Under the pieces are notes generated by a model that had not been told where the DNA came from, searched no databases, and saw only the letters and a list, made by a program, of their open reading frames with translations. A DNA stretch of 14,445 nt from an uncultured Kiritimatiellota bacterium (GTDB lineage Bacteria > Verrucomicrobiota > Kiritimatiellia > RFP12 > UBA1067). Positions 4,801-12,900 of this stretch are shown here, one piece after another. The position numbers and the translations under genes were made by a program. The DNA lies in NCBI GenBank assembly GCA_934675625.1, contig CAKURH010000098.1, positions 1 to 14,445 on the forward strand, given 5' to 3'. Position 1 is the stretch's first letter. Every line of letters begins with the position of its first letter.

Positions 4801-6633
4801 CTTGCGCGGCGTCGGACGCGCGCCCATGCCCTTCCTGAACCAGTCCGGATAGGACAGCATCATCTCGCCGCAGCCAAGCGGCGCCGGCGCGAACGCAACG
4901 TCTTCCGGATAGCGCTCATCCTCCCGCAGCAGCTCCGCCCACGTCATCGGCGGGGCAAACAGGTCTGCCGAGTAGGGCGTCGGCTCGCCCTCGGCCTCGG
5001 CGCCGACCAGAAGGAATCCCGACTGCGTGGGCTTCAGGGCCTTCGGCGGTCGGCTGATGACGCCCGAAACGGGATCAAGCCAACGGCCCGCAACCGTCAG
5101 GGGCACGTCCGCCTCCGTTCGGTTGACGAGGAAATGCAGGGTCTTCCCGCCACCCGTCCGGGCGATCTGGTCACAGCGGACGTCAAGCTGCGCGTCGGAC
5201 GGCTCGCCCCACTGCAGCAGCGCCTGACAGCGCGGCAGATAGCGGAACCAGCGCACGCCCGCCTCGCCCCAGACCTGGTTGCGTCCGAAGTGCGTCCCCC
5301 ACCGCCCCATCGTCACGCCCGGCTTGACGTCATCGCCCCACGGCTGATGGACGACCGAATGCAAGATGAAGCGGTTGACCCCGGCCAGGAACGCCGAGTC
5401 GCCCGTCCGCTTGAGTTCCAGCGGCGTTTCCGTAAACGGGCATTCCTGAGGCTGTCCCGTAAAGGCCTCCGCCTCCAGAACCCCGTGAGGCCGTCCATCC
5501 GGGCCGGCGAAGAGGCGCCAGTCCCGCCTGTCGAAGCCCTTCAGCCGACCCATCCGGTCATACCAGAACTCCGTCATCAGGCGGTCAATGTACGGCGAGA
5601 CCTCCGACGGCTCGAACGGCCCCTCATAGGGCTCACATGAGAATTCAAGGCCCTCGGCACGGACGCGGCGGGACATCTCCTTGAACAGGACATCCCGGTA
5701 GAGGTCCTTGACTGTACGGTCGAAGTCCGCCTTAAACGTCTCGATTTCTGCCACCTCGTAGCCGTTGGTAAAGCCGCCCAGAATCGGCAGGTAGGGGATG
5801 GGGTCATAGCCGCGGCGAGCCTTGAATTCGGCGGCCATGTTCGGCGTCCAGGTCGGCGTCCCGGCCTCATAACTGTCGAGGAGCATGTGCGTGAGACCGG
5901 CCTTTCGGAGGTCGGGCCCCAGATGCCGGTGCAGCTCCGCAAAGACGGCATCCAGATGGAACTTGACGGCTTCAGGATTCATCTTGTCGCACTCAAGGCC
6001 GAAGTCGTTCCAGTCGCAGGGCTGGACGAACGCGCCCATCGGCACATGCGAGACCCGGACGCCGCGAACCGTCGCGATCTCCTCAATGTCCGTCCGCCGC
6101 GCGGGGCAGTCCGGCTTCTCGAAGACGCGGCGGTCTTCATTGTAGACGGGATACAGCGCCGTGGGCGTCAGCGGAACGTCTTCCGGCCGCTTGACGTTGA
6201 AGACCAGCTCGCGCATGGACAGGCGCGGGGGAATCCACTTGCCGCCCGTCGAGGTGTAGCCCGGACAGTTGTGGATGCCAATGCCGATGCCGCGCTTGCG
6301 GCCCTCGGCACAGGCAAACCTGAAGCAGTCCCACCACGCCTCGGAATAGGGATGCCCGATGTCCGTCGGAATGTTCGCGATGCGCTTGGCCCACGGCGTC
6401 GTCGCGTCGGCCAGCGCGAAGACCGTGGCCGAATTGATCCCCATCTCCGCCATCCAGTCGAGGTCGCGGACAATGCCGTCCTTCGTCACCTGCGCGCCCA
6501 TCCAGTGCCACCACACCCCCACGCGGGCGGAAGGCGGCGGATCGCGAAAGACCGACTCCGGCGACGGAATCTCGGCTGACGCGCGCGAACCGAGCGCGAC
6601 GCCGACCAGCAAGGCAAAAAGACCTTTCTTCAT
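1867..6633 (-). CDS. Secreted three-enzyme fusion: GH106-like rhamnosidase, GH29 fucosidase, CE4-like deacetylase
   Basis: 1588 aa from ATG 6633, preferred over GTG 6645 because MKKGLFALLVGVALGSRASA is then a clean signal peptide. Module 1 (about 25-625) is GH106-like: WWHWMG at 41, DSYEAG...TWTPNM, TEFWYDRMG (E355), EAEAFTG and FILHSVVHQPWG. It is shorter than usual in its middle but keeps a family-like end (FATWRYPKDKEAP). Module 2 (about 630-1060) is GH29 alpha-L-fucosidase: FGMFIHWG, KHHEGF (712) and IWFD, with D826 the expected nucleophile. A beta-sandwich (about 1070-1205) follows. Module 3 (about 1210-1565) is CE4/NodB-like: RFDD (D1223, D1224), metal-binding HTPQH (H1278, H1282) and ILSHM (H1524), with an extra segment near 1300-1420. 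Expected reactions are removal of terminal alpha-rhamnose and alpha-fucose and deacylation. It is last in a three-gene operon and ends in a REP-like repeat. GH29 is the surest assignment; the exact specificity of the other two is open. Confidence 0.85.
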   Translation of the reverse strand: MKKGLFALLVGVALGSRASAEIPSPESVFRDPPPSARVGVWWHWMGAQVTKDGIVRDLDWMAEMGINSATVFALADATTPWAKRIANIPTDIGHPYSEAWWDCFRFACAEGRKRGIGIGIHNCPGYTSTGGKWIPPRLSMRELVFNVKRPEDVPLTPTALYPVYNEDRRVFEKPDCPARRTDIEEIATVRGVRVSHVPMGAFVQPCDWNDFGLECDKMNPEAVKFHLDAVFAELHRHLGPDLRKAGLTHMLLDSYEAGTPTWTPNMAAEFKARRGYDPIPYLPILGGFTNGYEVAEIETFKADFDRTVKDLYRDVLFKEMSRRVRAEGLEFSCEPYEGPFEPSEVSPYIDRLMTEFWYDRMGRLKGFDRRDWRLFAGPDGRPHGVLEAEAFTGQPQECPFTETPLELKRTGDSAFLAGVNRFILHSVVHQPWGDDVKPGVTMGRWGTHFGRNQVWGEAGVRWFRYLPRCQALLQWGEPSDAQLDVRCDQIARTGGGKTLHFLVNRTEADVPLTVAGRWLDPVSGVISRPPKALKPTQSGFLLVGAEAEGEPTPYSADLFAPPMTWAELLREDERYPEDVAFAPAPLGCGEMMLSYPDWFRKGMGARPTPRKWFATWRYPKDKEAPATEAGLAAFRDARFGMFIHWGLYSLLGGRWKGQTMDYIGEWIQSRYRIPSAEYAQLAERFNPTEFDADAWAKSAADAGMSYVVLTTKHHEGFALFASKASPFNVVDATPFARDVFAELAAACRRHGLKVCLYYSQCLDWHEFDAADDVASRGSNFGMDWGNAWDWPDASRKDITRYLRNKVYPQLRELLTNYGEIFYIWFDCPFGLTREQTSELREYVRSLQPQTLVNSRIGYGLGDFDTFGDNQMVADRAALPGEVAMTLNDTWGFKWDDHNWKSGYQVACDLAQTISCDANLLLNIGPRGDGRFPDVSRDVLRELGEWRRRTGFTIRGAGPSPFPQAFAWGWCTQAPGNVLQLVLRQDWTNDLELCGLRSRVLSGTSPFRQEGLRLNVKAPPVTDAMPRVIRLVLEGPPSVDATLMPQNGRLTLMPTLGQVFPAAGSQTGGTVSLGAAGERLGAEGCRVTERGALTAWHHPGDAISWNVRIPEEGRYRVSIWTESWAHSRPWAGDRRVRVELGPCNVEADLVKSQELPHTVYDSAVSDVGELVLPAGEGTVRVSTVSAGSEARFFDLTRVVLTRLPRWEPLPSPKPQTVGVALRFDDNHKVEEWRALARQFEERGLRMSLAVIPNARQGMTPAHWRTLKELSDRGHEIMDHTPQHALYRLDYETRATYQAAKAWKYPFVAACDDDGMRLYCLGKVDLGHPENRRFRASARGKGDDCVFTLTNPKDEGLVQRTHKVYIPSQKRFFGVDRAGDRLILRDFWRRGVELDVTDEEMVLVSDNAFEMPEALLRLQTERACKAFAEHGLPPPRTWCQPGGWEPFVPAQDVARVCGREFGYNGGTCVPGSVKRSFAYGDPHGDITRFAIRPCWTYVDDGASTEEILKEVREVLSDGRVALILSHMNPARVGGWENWLKRNGEFLDALKREGISVRTPSEWSDLVYGKVAGPHVKGNASVKSLCVGACP

Positions 6634-6655
6634 AAAACGCACCACTCTCGAACCG

Positions 6656-8113
6656 CTATCGGATGATGACCGCCAGCCCGCGTTTCCGGCGGCACGTGAC
6701 GAAGAACCGCGTCAGCGAGACGCCGTTCTCCTCGATGATTTCACGCTGGATGGCCGAGGTCTCGTAGCCCTTGAGCGCAACGTCTGCCGTCAGGCGGCCG
6801 GCAACCGCATCCGCCTCAGCCGTGCGAACCGTCACAAGCGGCATCTTGTACAGCCTCTTGCCCGTCTCCGCCGTGACGCCCGCGTACCGAACCTCGACGT
6901 GAAGGCCAACGCCGTCCAGCCACTCGAACGGCACGTAGCTTTGATTGTCCTGCACCTTGACGTTGTAGAGGCCGTAGGTCTTCAGCGCCTCGTCCGCGTC
7001 CGCCCAGTCGATCATGACCTTCGTACCGGACGCCAGCCGCAGCGAGACTCCGTCCAAGACCTTGCCGGCCGAGAGCGCCAGCGCGCCGTCTTCGATGCGC
7101 AGTCGGTTGTACGCGGCGAACGGCACGGCATTCGCCGCCGACCGGTTCTTGGCGAACAGCGTCTCCGCCGTCGAACCGAGACTCAGGACGCCCGCGCCGT
7201 CCTTCCTGACCGTGCCGGCGAAGCAAAGCGGCGACTTCAGCGTCAGCGTCGCGCCCTCGTCCACGACGACATGCGGCGCCGACTCGAACGTCACGCCACG
7301 GTTCGGCGCCGAGACCGTCACGTCGTTCGTCACGACGAGCCGACAGGCGCCGCCGAAGAGGAACTGGTCGCGGCGCAGCTCCTTTGGATTGCCGCCTAGG
7401 CACTTCTCGTCCAGCAGGGGGAAGACGACCCAGTTGGTGTTGAAACCCGTGAGAACCGAACCGTCCTTCTTCGTGCAGGGGTAGAGGTGCATGAAGTCAC
7501 CGGTCGCCGAATCGTAGGCCATCCACTCGGTCTCGTACTTTTTCCATTCCGCAGCCGTCTCATTGTCGAAGTTGACCGTGCCGCCCGCACACGTCACCTG
7601 CAAGGGCCCCGTCCAGTTCCGGTTGTCGCCGGAGAGCTGAATGGTCGTCATGTTCCCTTCCGGCATGTACATCTGGTCGATGGCGGACGTCGCGATGCGC
7701 AGCGGCCCCTCGCCAAAGAGCGCGGCGCGGACATCCAGATGGCAATAGCCCACGCCATGCGTGAAGCGCACGGCGTTCGTCACGTCCGTGCCGTGCAGGG
7801 TGATCCTGCCGCAGATTTCGTTGAGTGCGTTTGGCGTGCCGCCGGCCGCGATGCCGGAACCGGGATACAGGTGGCAGTCGTCCAGCGTCGTGCCCGTCTG
7901 GGACGTGGGGAAGACGCGGCAGTCGCCGCCCGCCGTCGAGAAGAGCGAGAGCTGCGGACTGAAGTGCTGGCCCGAAAAGAGCCAGAAGTTGCCGACGTCA
8001 AAGACACGGTAGGCAAAGCCTTCAGACGGCGGCTCGGCGGCCGTGCTGACCGTGCCGTCGTCCCACGTCATCTTCGTTGTCGTCGATGACCCCGCGCCCT
8101 TCGTCATCGTCTT
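6656..8113 (-). repeat. Second half of protein-level duplication in the beta-strand repeat gene
   Basis: Encodes residues 607-1091, starting KTMTKG. It shows matching motifs in the same order (WDDGT, HLYPGSGI, NEICGRITLHGT, PNRG, RKDGAGVLSLGS, TYGL, MPLVTVR). The halves have diverged considerably, so the duplication is old rather than a recent DNA repeat. Confidence 0.7.
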
Positions 8114-9931
8114 GAGCGGCTTGAAGCCGACCTTCACGACCGTCTCGCCGTTCTCCGCCGTGACCACGACATGGGCGTCATACGCGCCCGTCTTGCCCGT
8201 GCGGTCCGTCCCCGGCCAGACGAGGATGAAGTCGTCCGCCGTGAACGTGCCCAGCGATGCCGCGAGCCGCAGCACCGTCCAGTACGTGCCGGGTTCCGGC
8301 CGCGTCAGCGTCTCGTCCAGCGCAAGACGGATCGGGCGCCGGAGCACCCGCGAACCCTCGGCCAGCACGACCGTGCCGGGCGTCCCGTCGGACGTCACCG
8401 CCGTCAGCCCGAACGCGCCGCCGTCGACCGTCAGCGCCGTGAACGTGACCACATGGTCGGGTGCGGCCGCGACAACGGTCTCGCCTTCTCCTAGGACGAC
8501 GTCTGTCGTCACCGTCTCGCCGGTGAACCGCCCGGATGTCCGGGCCAGCCGCGCGGCGAATGTCGTCACGGGCACGCCGTCGAGCGTGCCTTCAACCTCG
8601 ACGACCGTCGCCGCGACACCCTCCGCCGCAACCGTCGCCGCCAGACTGCCGCGCACCGTGTCGGCGAACGCGCGGCGCACCGTCACGAGCGGAACGGAAA
8701 CCGGCGCCTCGAACGACGGCGCCACGCCCGTCACGGCAAAGGCCACGGCATCGCCCGTTTCCAGCGCAAACGGCGCGACCGTCTCGGACTTGGCGAGCAC
8801 AAGGCCGTAGGTGCGGAAATCGGACTCGTCGACGGTTGCGTCTATCTCGACCGCCGCGTCCCCCGTGACGACTAGCTGCGCCCCGTTCAGCGCCCGTCCC
8901 GTCAGGGGCTTGACGCGCCCAGCCTCCACGCGCACACGGTTGCGGTAGAGGACAGGCGCGTCGCCCGTGCCGTCAAGGCGTCCGCCCAGCGCAAGCGTTC
9001 CCGCGCCCTGCTTGACGAGTGTGCCGTCGACCGTCAGCGGCACCTTGACCGTGAGCGTCTTGCCGGCGGCGACCGCCATCACGCCCGCACCCTCGACGAA
9101 GATGCCGCGGTTGGCGTCGTCGATCGTCACGTCAGCCGCGACAAAGAGCGGGCCGCCGTTCCGCAGACGCAACTGGTTGTACGTGAACGCCGCTGGCGCC
9201 GCGCCCAGGTTCTCCTCCGAATCGATCCACAGGGTCATCCAATTGCGCTTGCTTTCGTCCCGATAGCCGTACGCGCCCGTCGCGTATTCGTAGGAGAAGC
9301 CCGTCGTCGTCACGTCAATCGCGCCCGTGAAGCCCGTGTTCGAGCCTGTCAGGCGGTTCGTGACGGCGTTGTTCGGATAGGCGTATTCCGTGGACAGGAA
9401 GCGCACAAGGCCGTCGCCGGAAAGGTTGGCCGAGACCCGTTGGCTCATCTGTCCGCCGCCCGGCAGAAACGTGACGGGATGCTCTTCCGTGCCATGAACC
9501 GTCACCTGTCCGGCAATCTCGTTTCCGTTGCCGCCGAGCGAGATGACGGACGTTCCCGGAAAGAGATGCAGGTCGCCAAACGTCCACTTCATCTTGCGCG
9601 GGCGGATGCGGCATGCGTTGACGTTCGCGCGGTTCAGGGAGTTCGAGAGCCACAGCGTCGGCTCGAACGTGTCGCCGACCTGCGCGAATTCGCCGATGGA
9701 TTCGACGACATAGCGGCTGTCCGCCGTCGGCAGGTCATCCGGCGTGTTCCGCGTGCCGTCGTCCCAGACCCAGACGTCGTTGTTCGGCTGGGCGGCGTCC
9801 GCGAGATCGCCGTAGGCGCCGTAGCCGCCGTAGGCATGGGCGTTGCCTCTCGTCATCGTCTTGACGTCTTCGGCAAGCGTTGAAAGCGCCAGCGCGGCAG
9901 AACCGATGAGCAGAATCGTTTTCATTGTCAT
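6656..9931 (-). CDS. Secreted autotransporter-associated beta-strand repeat protein, internally duplicated
   Basis: 1091 aa with signal peptide MTMKTILLIGSAALALSTLA (cleavage about A20). It is a repetitive beta-rich protein with PATR-like stretches, e.g. GTLVKQGAGTLALGG near 305 and GTVRKDGAGVLSLGS near 915. Two related halves begin KTMTRG (24) and KTMTKG (607). Both show WDDGT, a 'HLFPG/HLYPG' block, 'GNEIAGQVTVHGTE' against 'LNEICGRITLHGTD', and 'ANRGIFVEGA' against 'PNRGVTFESA'. The first half has an added piece (about 470-606) that the second lacks. There is no C-terminal autotransporter barrel, PEP-CTERM or other sorting tail; it ends RRKRGLAVIIR. A structural or glycan-binding surface role is inferred; no catalytic motif was seen. 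Its ATG overlaps the upstream gene's stop (ATGA) with AGGAG 5 bases before, so the two are translationally coupled. Confidence 0.78.
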   Translation of the reverse strand: MTMKTILLIGSAALALSTLAEDVKTMTRGNAHAYGGYGAYGDLADAAQPNNDVWVWDDGTRNTPDDLPTADSRYVVESIGEFAQVGDTFEPTLWLSNSLNRANVNACRIRPRKMKWTFGDLHLFPGTSVISLGGNGNEIAGQVTVHGTEEHPVTFLPGGGQMSQRVSANLSGDGLVRFLSTEYAYPNNAVTNRLTGSNTGFTGAIDVTTTGFSYEYATGAYGYRDESKRNWMTLWIDSEENLGAAPAAFTYNQLRLRNGGPLFVAADVTIDDANRGIFVEGAGVMAVAAGKTLTVKVPLTVDGTLVKQGAGTLALGGRLDGTGDAPVLYRNRVRVEAGRVKPLTGRALNGAQLVVTGDAAVEIDATVDESDFRTYGLVLAKSETVAPFALETGDAVAFAVTGVAPSFEAPVSVPLVTVRRAFADTVRGSLAATVAAEGVAATVVEVEGTLDGVPVTTFAARLARTSGRFTGETVTTDVVLGEGETVVAAAPDHVVTFTALTVDGGAFGLTAVTSDGTPGTVVLAEGSRVLRRPIRLALDETLTRPEPGTYWTVLRLAASLGTFTADDFILVWPGTDRTGKTGAYDAHVVVTAENGETVVKVGFKPLKTMTKGAGSSTTTKMTWDDGTVSTAAEPPSEGFAYRVFDVGNFWLFSGQHFSPQLSLFSTAGGDCRVFPTSQTGTTLDDCHLYPGSGIAAGGTPNALNEICGRITLHGTDVTNAVRFTHGVGYCHLDVRAALFGEGPLRIATSAIDQMYMPEGNMTTIQLSGDNRNWTGPLQVTCAGGTVNFDNETAAEWKKYETEWMAYDSATGDFMHLYPCTKKDGSVLTGFNTNWVVFPLLDEKCLGGNPKELRRDQFLFGGACRLVVTNDVTVSAPNRGVTFESAPHVVVDEGATLTLKSPLCFAGTVRKDGAGVLSLGSTAETLFAKNRSAANAVPFAAYNRLRIEDGALALSAGKVLDGVSLRLASGTKVMIDWADADEALKTYGLYNVKVQDNQSYVPFEWLDGVGLHVEVRYAGVTAETGKRLYKMPLVTVRTAEADAVAGRLTADVALKGYETSAIQREIIEENGVSLTRFFVTCRRKRGLAVIIR
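8114..9862 (-). repeat. First half of protein-level duplication in the beta-strand repeat gene
   Basis: Encodes residues 24-606. It shares order and motifs (KTMT, WDDGT, HLFPGTSV, NEIAGQVTVHGT, ANRG, VKQGAGTLALGG, TYGL, VPLVTVR) with the second half at 6656-8113. It carries about 135 extra residues at its end (TYWTVLRLAASLGTFTADDF region) that the second half lacks. Confidence 0.7.
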
Positions 9932-9941
9932 TTGATCTCCT
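9928..9941 (-). promoter_or_regulatory. ATGA overlap with Shine-Dalgarno (translational coupling)
   Basis: On the minus strand AGGAG (9941 to 9937) is followed after 5 bases by ATGA, in which the ATG opens the beta-strand protein and the TGA closes the upstream glycosidase. A second in-frame ATG at 9925 is worse placed, 11 bases from the Shine-Dalgarno. This fixes the start and shows that the genes form one transcript. Confidence 0.8.
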
Positions 9942-12900
9942 GAGTGGTTTGTGTGGGTAAAAGTGCGATGCGGTTCAAGTCGTCCGCCGTGCCGAAGAAA
10001 TAGCGCGGACGCGCGTCAAGGCTCTGGCGCGACGCGGACGGGAGATCGTTCCCGTACATGTCCGTCACGCGCACAGCGGGCGGCACGGAGACTTCAAGGC
10101 CCCTGTGCGTCGGGCCGAGATCCCCTTCGCGCAGACCGTAGTGCCAGGCCGCCGCGACCGAGGCGCCGTCTTCCGTGCGGAAGAGGCAGAGGACGCTGTT
10201 CTTACCGAGTTCGCGCAAGGCGACGGGAACGGCGTCCTGCAGCGTCCGCGCCACCATGTTGAGCGCAACGGCGTCCCCGTTCAGCGTCCGCGCGCGGAAG
10301 ATGGGCCAGAACACGGCAGCCGGCGCGAGGGGATCGCGCCAGACCTGATCGTCCGCCAAGAAGCACGACAGTTTCACGCCGCAGGCCAAGTCCGTCAGGG
10401 CGCGCCAAGCCACGTGGTGGGGTTCGTGGATCTCGCGGTTCGTGTAGTTTCCCTCGCGCGCGCTCAAGTAGAAGCATTCCGTGTCCCACAGCGGCCGGAC
10501 GACGCCCGCCGACGCCATGTGACGCCTGACGGCCTTCAGCTGGTCGTCCGCGCGCACCCGCGTCGGCTGCGACGGCGTCGCCAGCATCTGCGCGTTGTAG
10601 GGATGGAACGAGACGACGTCACACCACGCGAGGCCGCCGCGGCGGAAGCAGTCCGCAAGGAACGCCTCGGGGTCGTTTCCGAGATCCCCCGTGGAGCAGA
10701 AGCCGACCGTGCGCGCCGCCGGGTTGGCGGCCTTGATCGCGGCGTCCGTCAGCTTCAGCCAGTCCACATAGAGGGAATAGGGCCGGAAACGGTCGTTCGG
10801 CTCGTTGCAGAACTCCCAGTGTCGCACACGACCGGCGCAATGCGCCACGAGACGCTGGACGAAGTTCGTCCATTCGGCGACAGGCGGCAGGTAGGTCTGT
10901 GCCCGCCCGCTCCAACCTTGCCTTTCCAGCACTTGGCAGCGGTTCGTCACCCACGCCGGCCAGCCGTCCCTCTGCCCGAAATCTCCGCCCGCAAGGCAAG
11001 GCAAGGCCTGCAGGTCCAAGCGGCGACAGGCCTCGACCGCGTAGTCGACATGCGAGAAGTCAAAGGCGCCGGGCGTCCGCTCGACGACGCGCCAGTGAAA
11101 CGGGTCTTCGCCGCCCATGATGCGAAGGACACGCAACCCGATGTCCCGATAGGCCTCCAGCCGCGCGTAAGGCCCGCCGTCGACACAGGCGGCGCCCGGC
11201 TCGGGTACGCCCATCCATCCGGGCCCCGTCAAGCCAAGCGAAGCGGTGTTAAGCCCCAGCGAAAACGACCGTTCGGGATCCCGTGCCCGACGATCACACG
11301 CACCGAGGACGCAGACGTGTCCGCCGACTGTCCGGCTCGCGATGTCGGCAGGGAACTCGACATCGAACCTCAGCGCCCCGAAGAAGCTGCAGGGCACGGA
11401 GACGGCACGCACAGAAACCTCGTCCGGCGCGAGGGCATAGCGCTTCTCGGCACGAAAACGCTCGATTCCGAGATCTGTGTCGCGGCCGACAAGCCAGTAG
11501 GAACCGGACGCCGGACGCGCCGTTGTGTTGTGCAGCCGCACGGACAGGTCAACCGGAACGGCCTCCCCGTTCCGACGCACGACGCGATTCCGTTTCGGAA
11601 CAACGGCCGCCTCCAACCGATCCGTACGCACGTAGGCGCCCGAGTCACCTTCAACCAACTGGAGTCCGTCCAGCCACACGGCCGCCTCCGGCGGCGCATT
11701 TGTCGGAAACCGGATGCGGGCGCTCATGCCGTAGACCCGCTCCCGCCAAGTCGACGGCACACGAAACAGCCGCGCGTGCCGCCGCCAAGCCGAGCCGGGC
11801 GTGACGGAAATGGCGTGCGTCTCGTGAATGCGCGGGGCCTTGAACGTCTGGCGGGCGGCCTCGTCCTTGAAGTCCCACGCGCGCACCGTGAAGACAGCCG
11901 TGCAGCCCGGTGCGTCGGCGCGCGTCGAGAAGGAGAGCGTGTATTCGCGTCCCGGCTCAAGGCGCATCTCGTTGAACCACAGCACGCCGCCCGTATGATG
12001 GGGGTCTCTCACGCGCAGGGCCTTCACGCCGAATGCCGCATTGCCCGAAACGACCTCCTGTGGCACGAAGGGGAACTTGGTTCCGCTGGACTGGACGGGA
12101 ATCGTGCGCGAGAGCGACACTGCCGCACCGCCCAGTTCAAACGAGCCGTCGAGCACCAGATTGTCGCCCGCCGTCACCGCCGGGCGGACAGCGGGAGCGA
12201 CGAAGAGGCACGCGCCAGGCGTCTGAGCGTAAACGACAAGGTCGTCCGTCTCGCGTCCGGGGACAAGCTTTGCAGTCGCGCCCGTCAAATCAAGATCCGC
12301 GAACAGCCCCTTGCGGCCGCGCAGGCGAATGCACTTGCCCGGCGCCGGATTTCGCGCCTCGACATCCAGCCGAGCCAACCGACCGTCCTTCAGGTCAAGC
12401 CGCACGCGGAAACCGCCGACCGCCGACGTGCAGACGGACGCCTCCCGCCACGACGCGGGCACGCCACGCAGGAGATGCGTCACGCCGTCCTCGTCAAAGA
12501 CGAACAGGCGCATCGCCGCTTCGATGCAAGCGCCTGCCGCCGTCGTAAACCAGGGGGCCGTCTGGTGATCGCGCGCCGGTTCGCGCATCTCGTACGTCTC
12601 GCCAAACGGGCCAATCGACTGCTGGGCCGCCGCCGCGAGCCAGTCTGTCGGCGCCTCGCGCTCGCCGAGCGCCAACAGGGTGAGGGCCATCTTCGCGGCA
12701 TACCAAGAGCAGACGCCCGTGCCGCTCGGATACATGCTGCCGACGGACGAGGCGTTCGCGAAGAAGTAGTCGGCCGATGCGCGCGCCAGGCGATCTGACG
12801 CCCGAAAGACGGGAAACGGATAGAAGCCGCCGACCAGACCGATGTTCGGCACGTCCGGTTGGTTCAAACAGGCGACATAGTGCCCGTCGCGCACGGGCAG

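Noticed and set aside
4339..5640. 433-codon plus-strand frame opposite the GH106/GH29 region
   Set aside because: Same reason: low-complexity Arg/Leu-rich antisense frame within a gene with recognisable GH29 and GH106 motifs on the other strand.
1867..6633. Fusion caused by a lost stop codon or frameshift
   Set aside because: All modules are in one frame with no internal signal peptide or leftover intergenic sequence at the joints; a chimeric assembly cannot be excluded without reads but nothing in the sequence points to it.
6656..6720. Autotransporter barrel or PEP-CTERM sorting tail in the beta-strand repeat protein
   Set aside because: The C-terminus (RRKRGLAVIIR) has no transmembrane segment with PEP motif and there is no room for a 250-300 aa barrel.
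10105..12798. Long open frame (897 codons) on the plus strand opposite the GH fusion gene
   Set aside because: It is the antisense shadow of a GC-rich gene: its translation is Arg/Pro/Ala-rich with no domain-like pattern, while the minus strand has clear catalytic motifs, a signal peptide and coupled stops.
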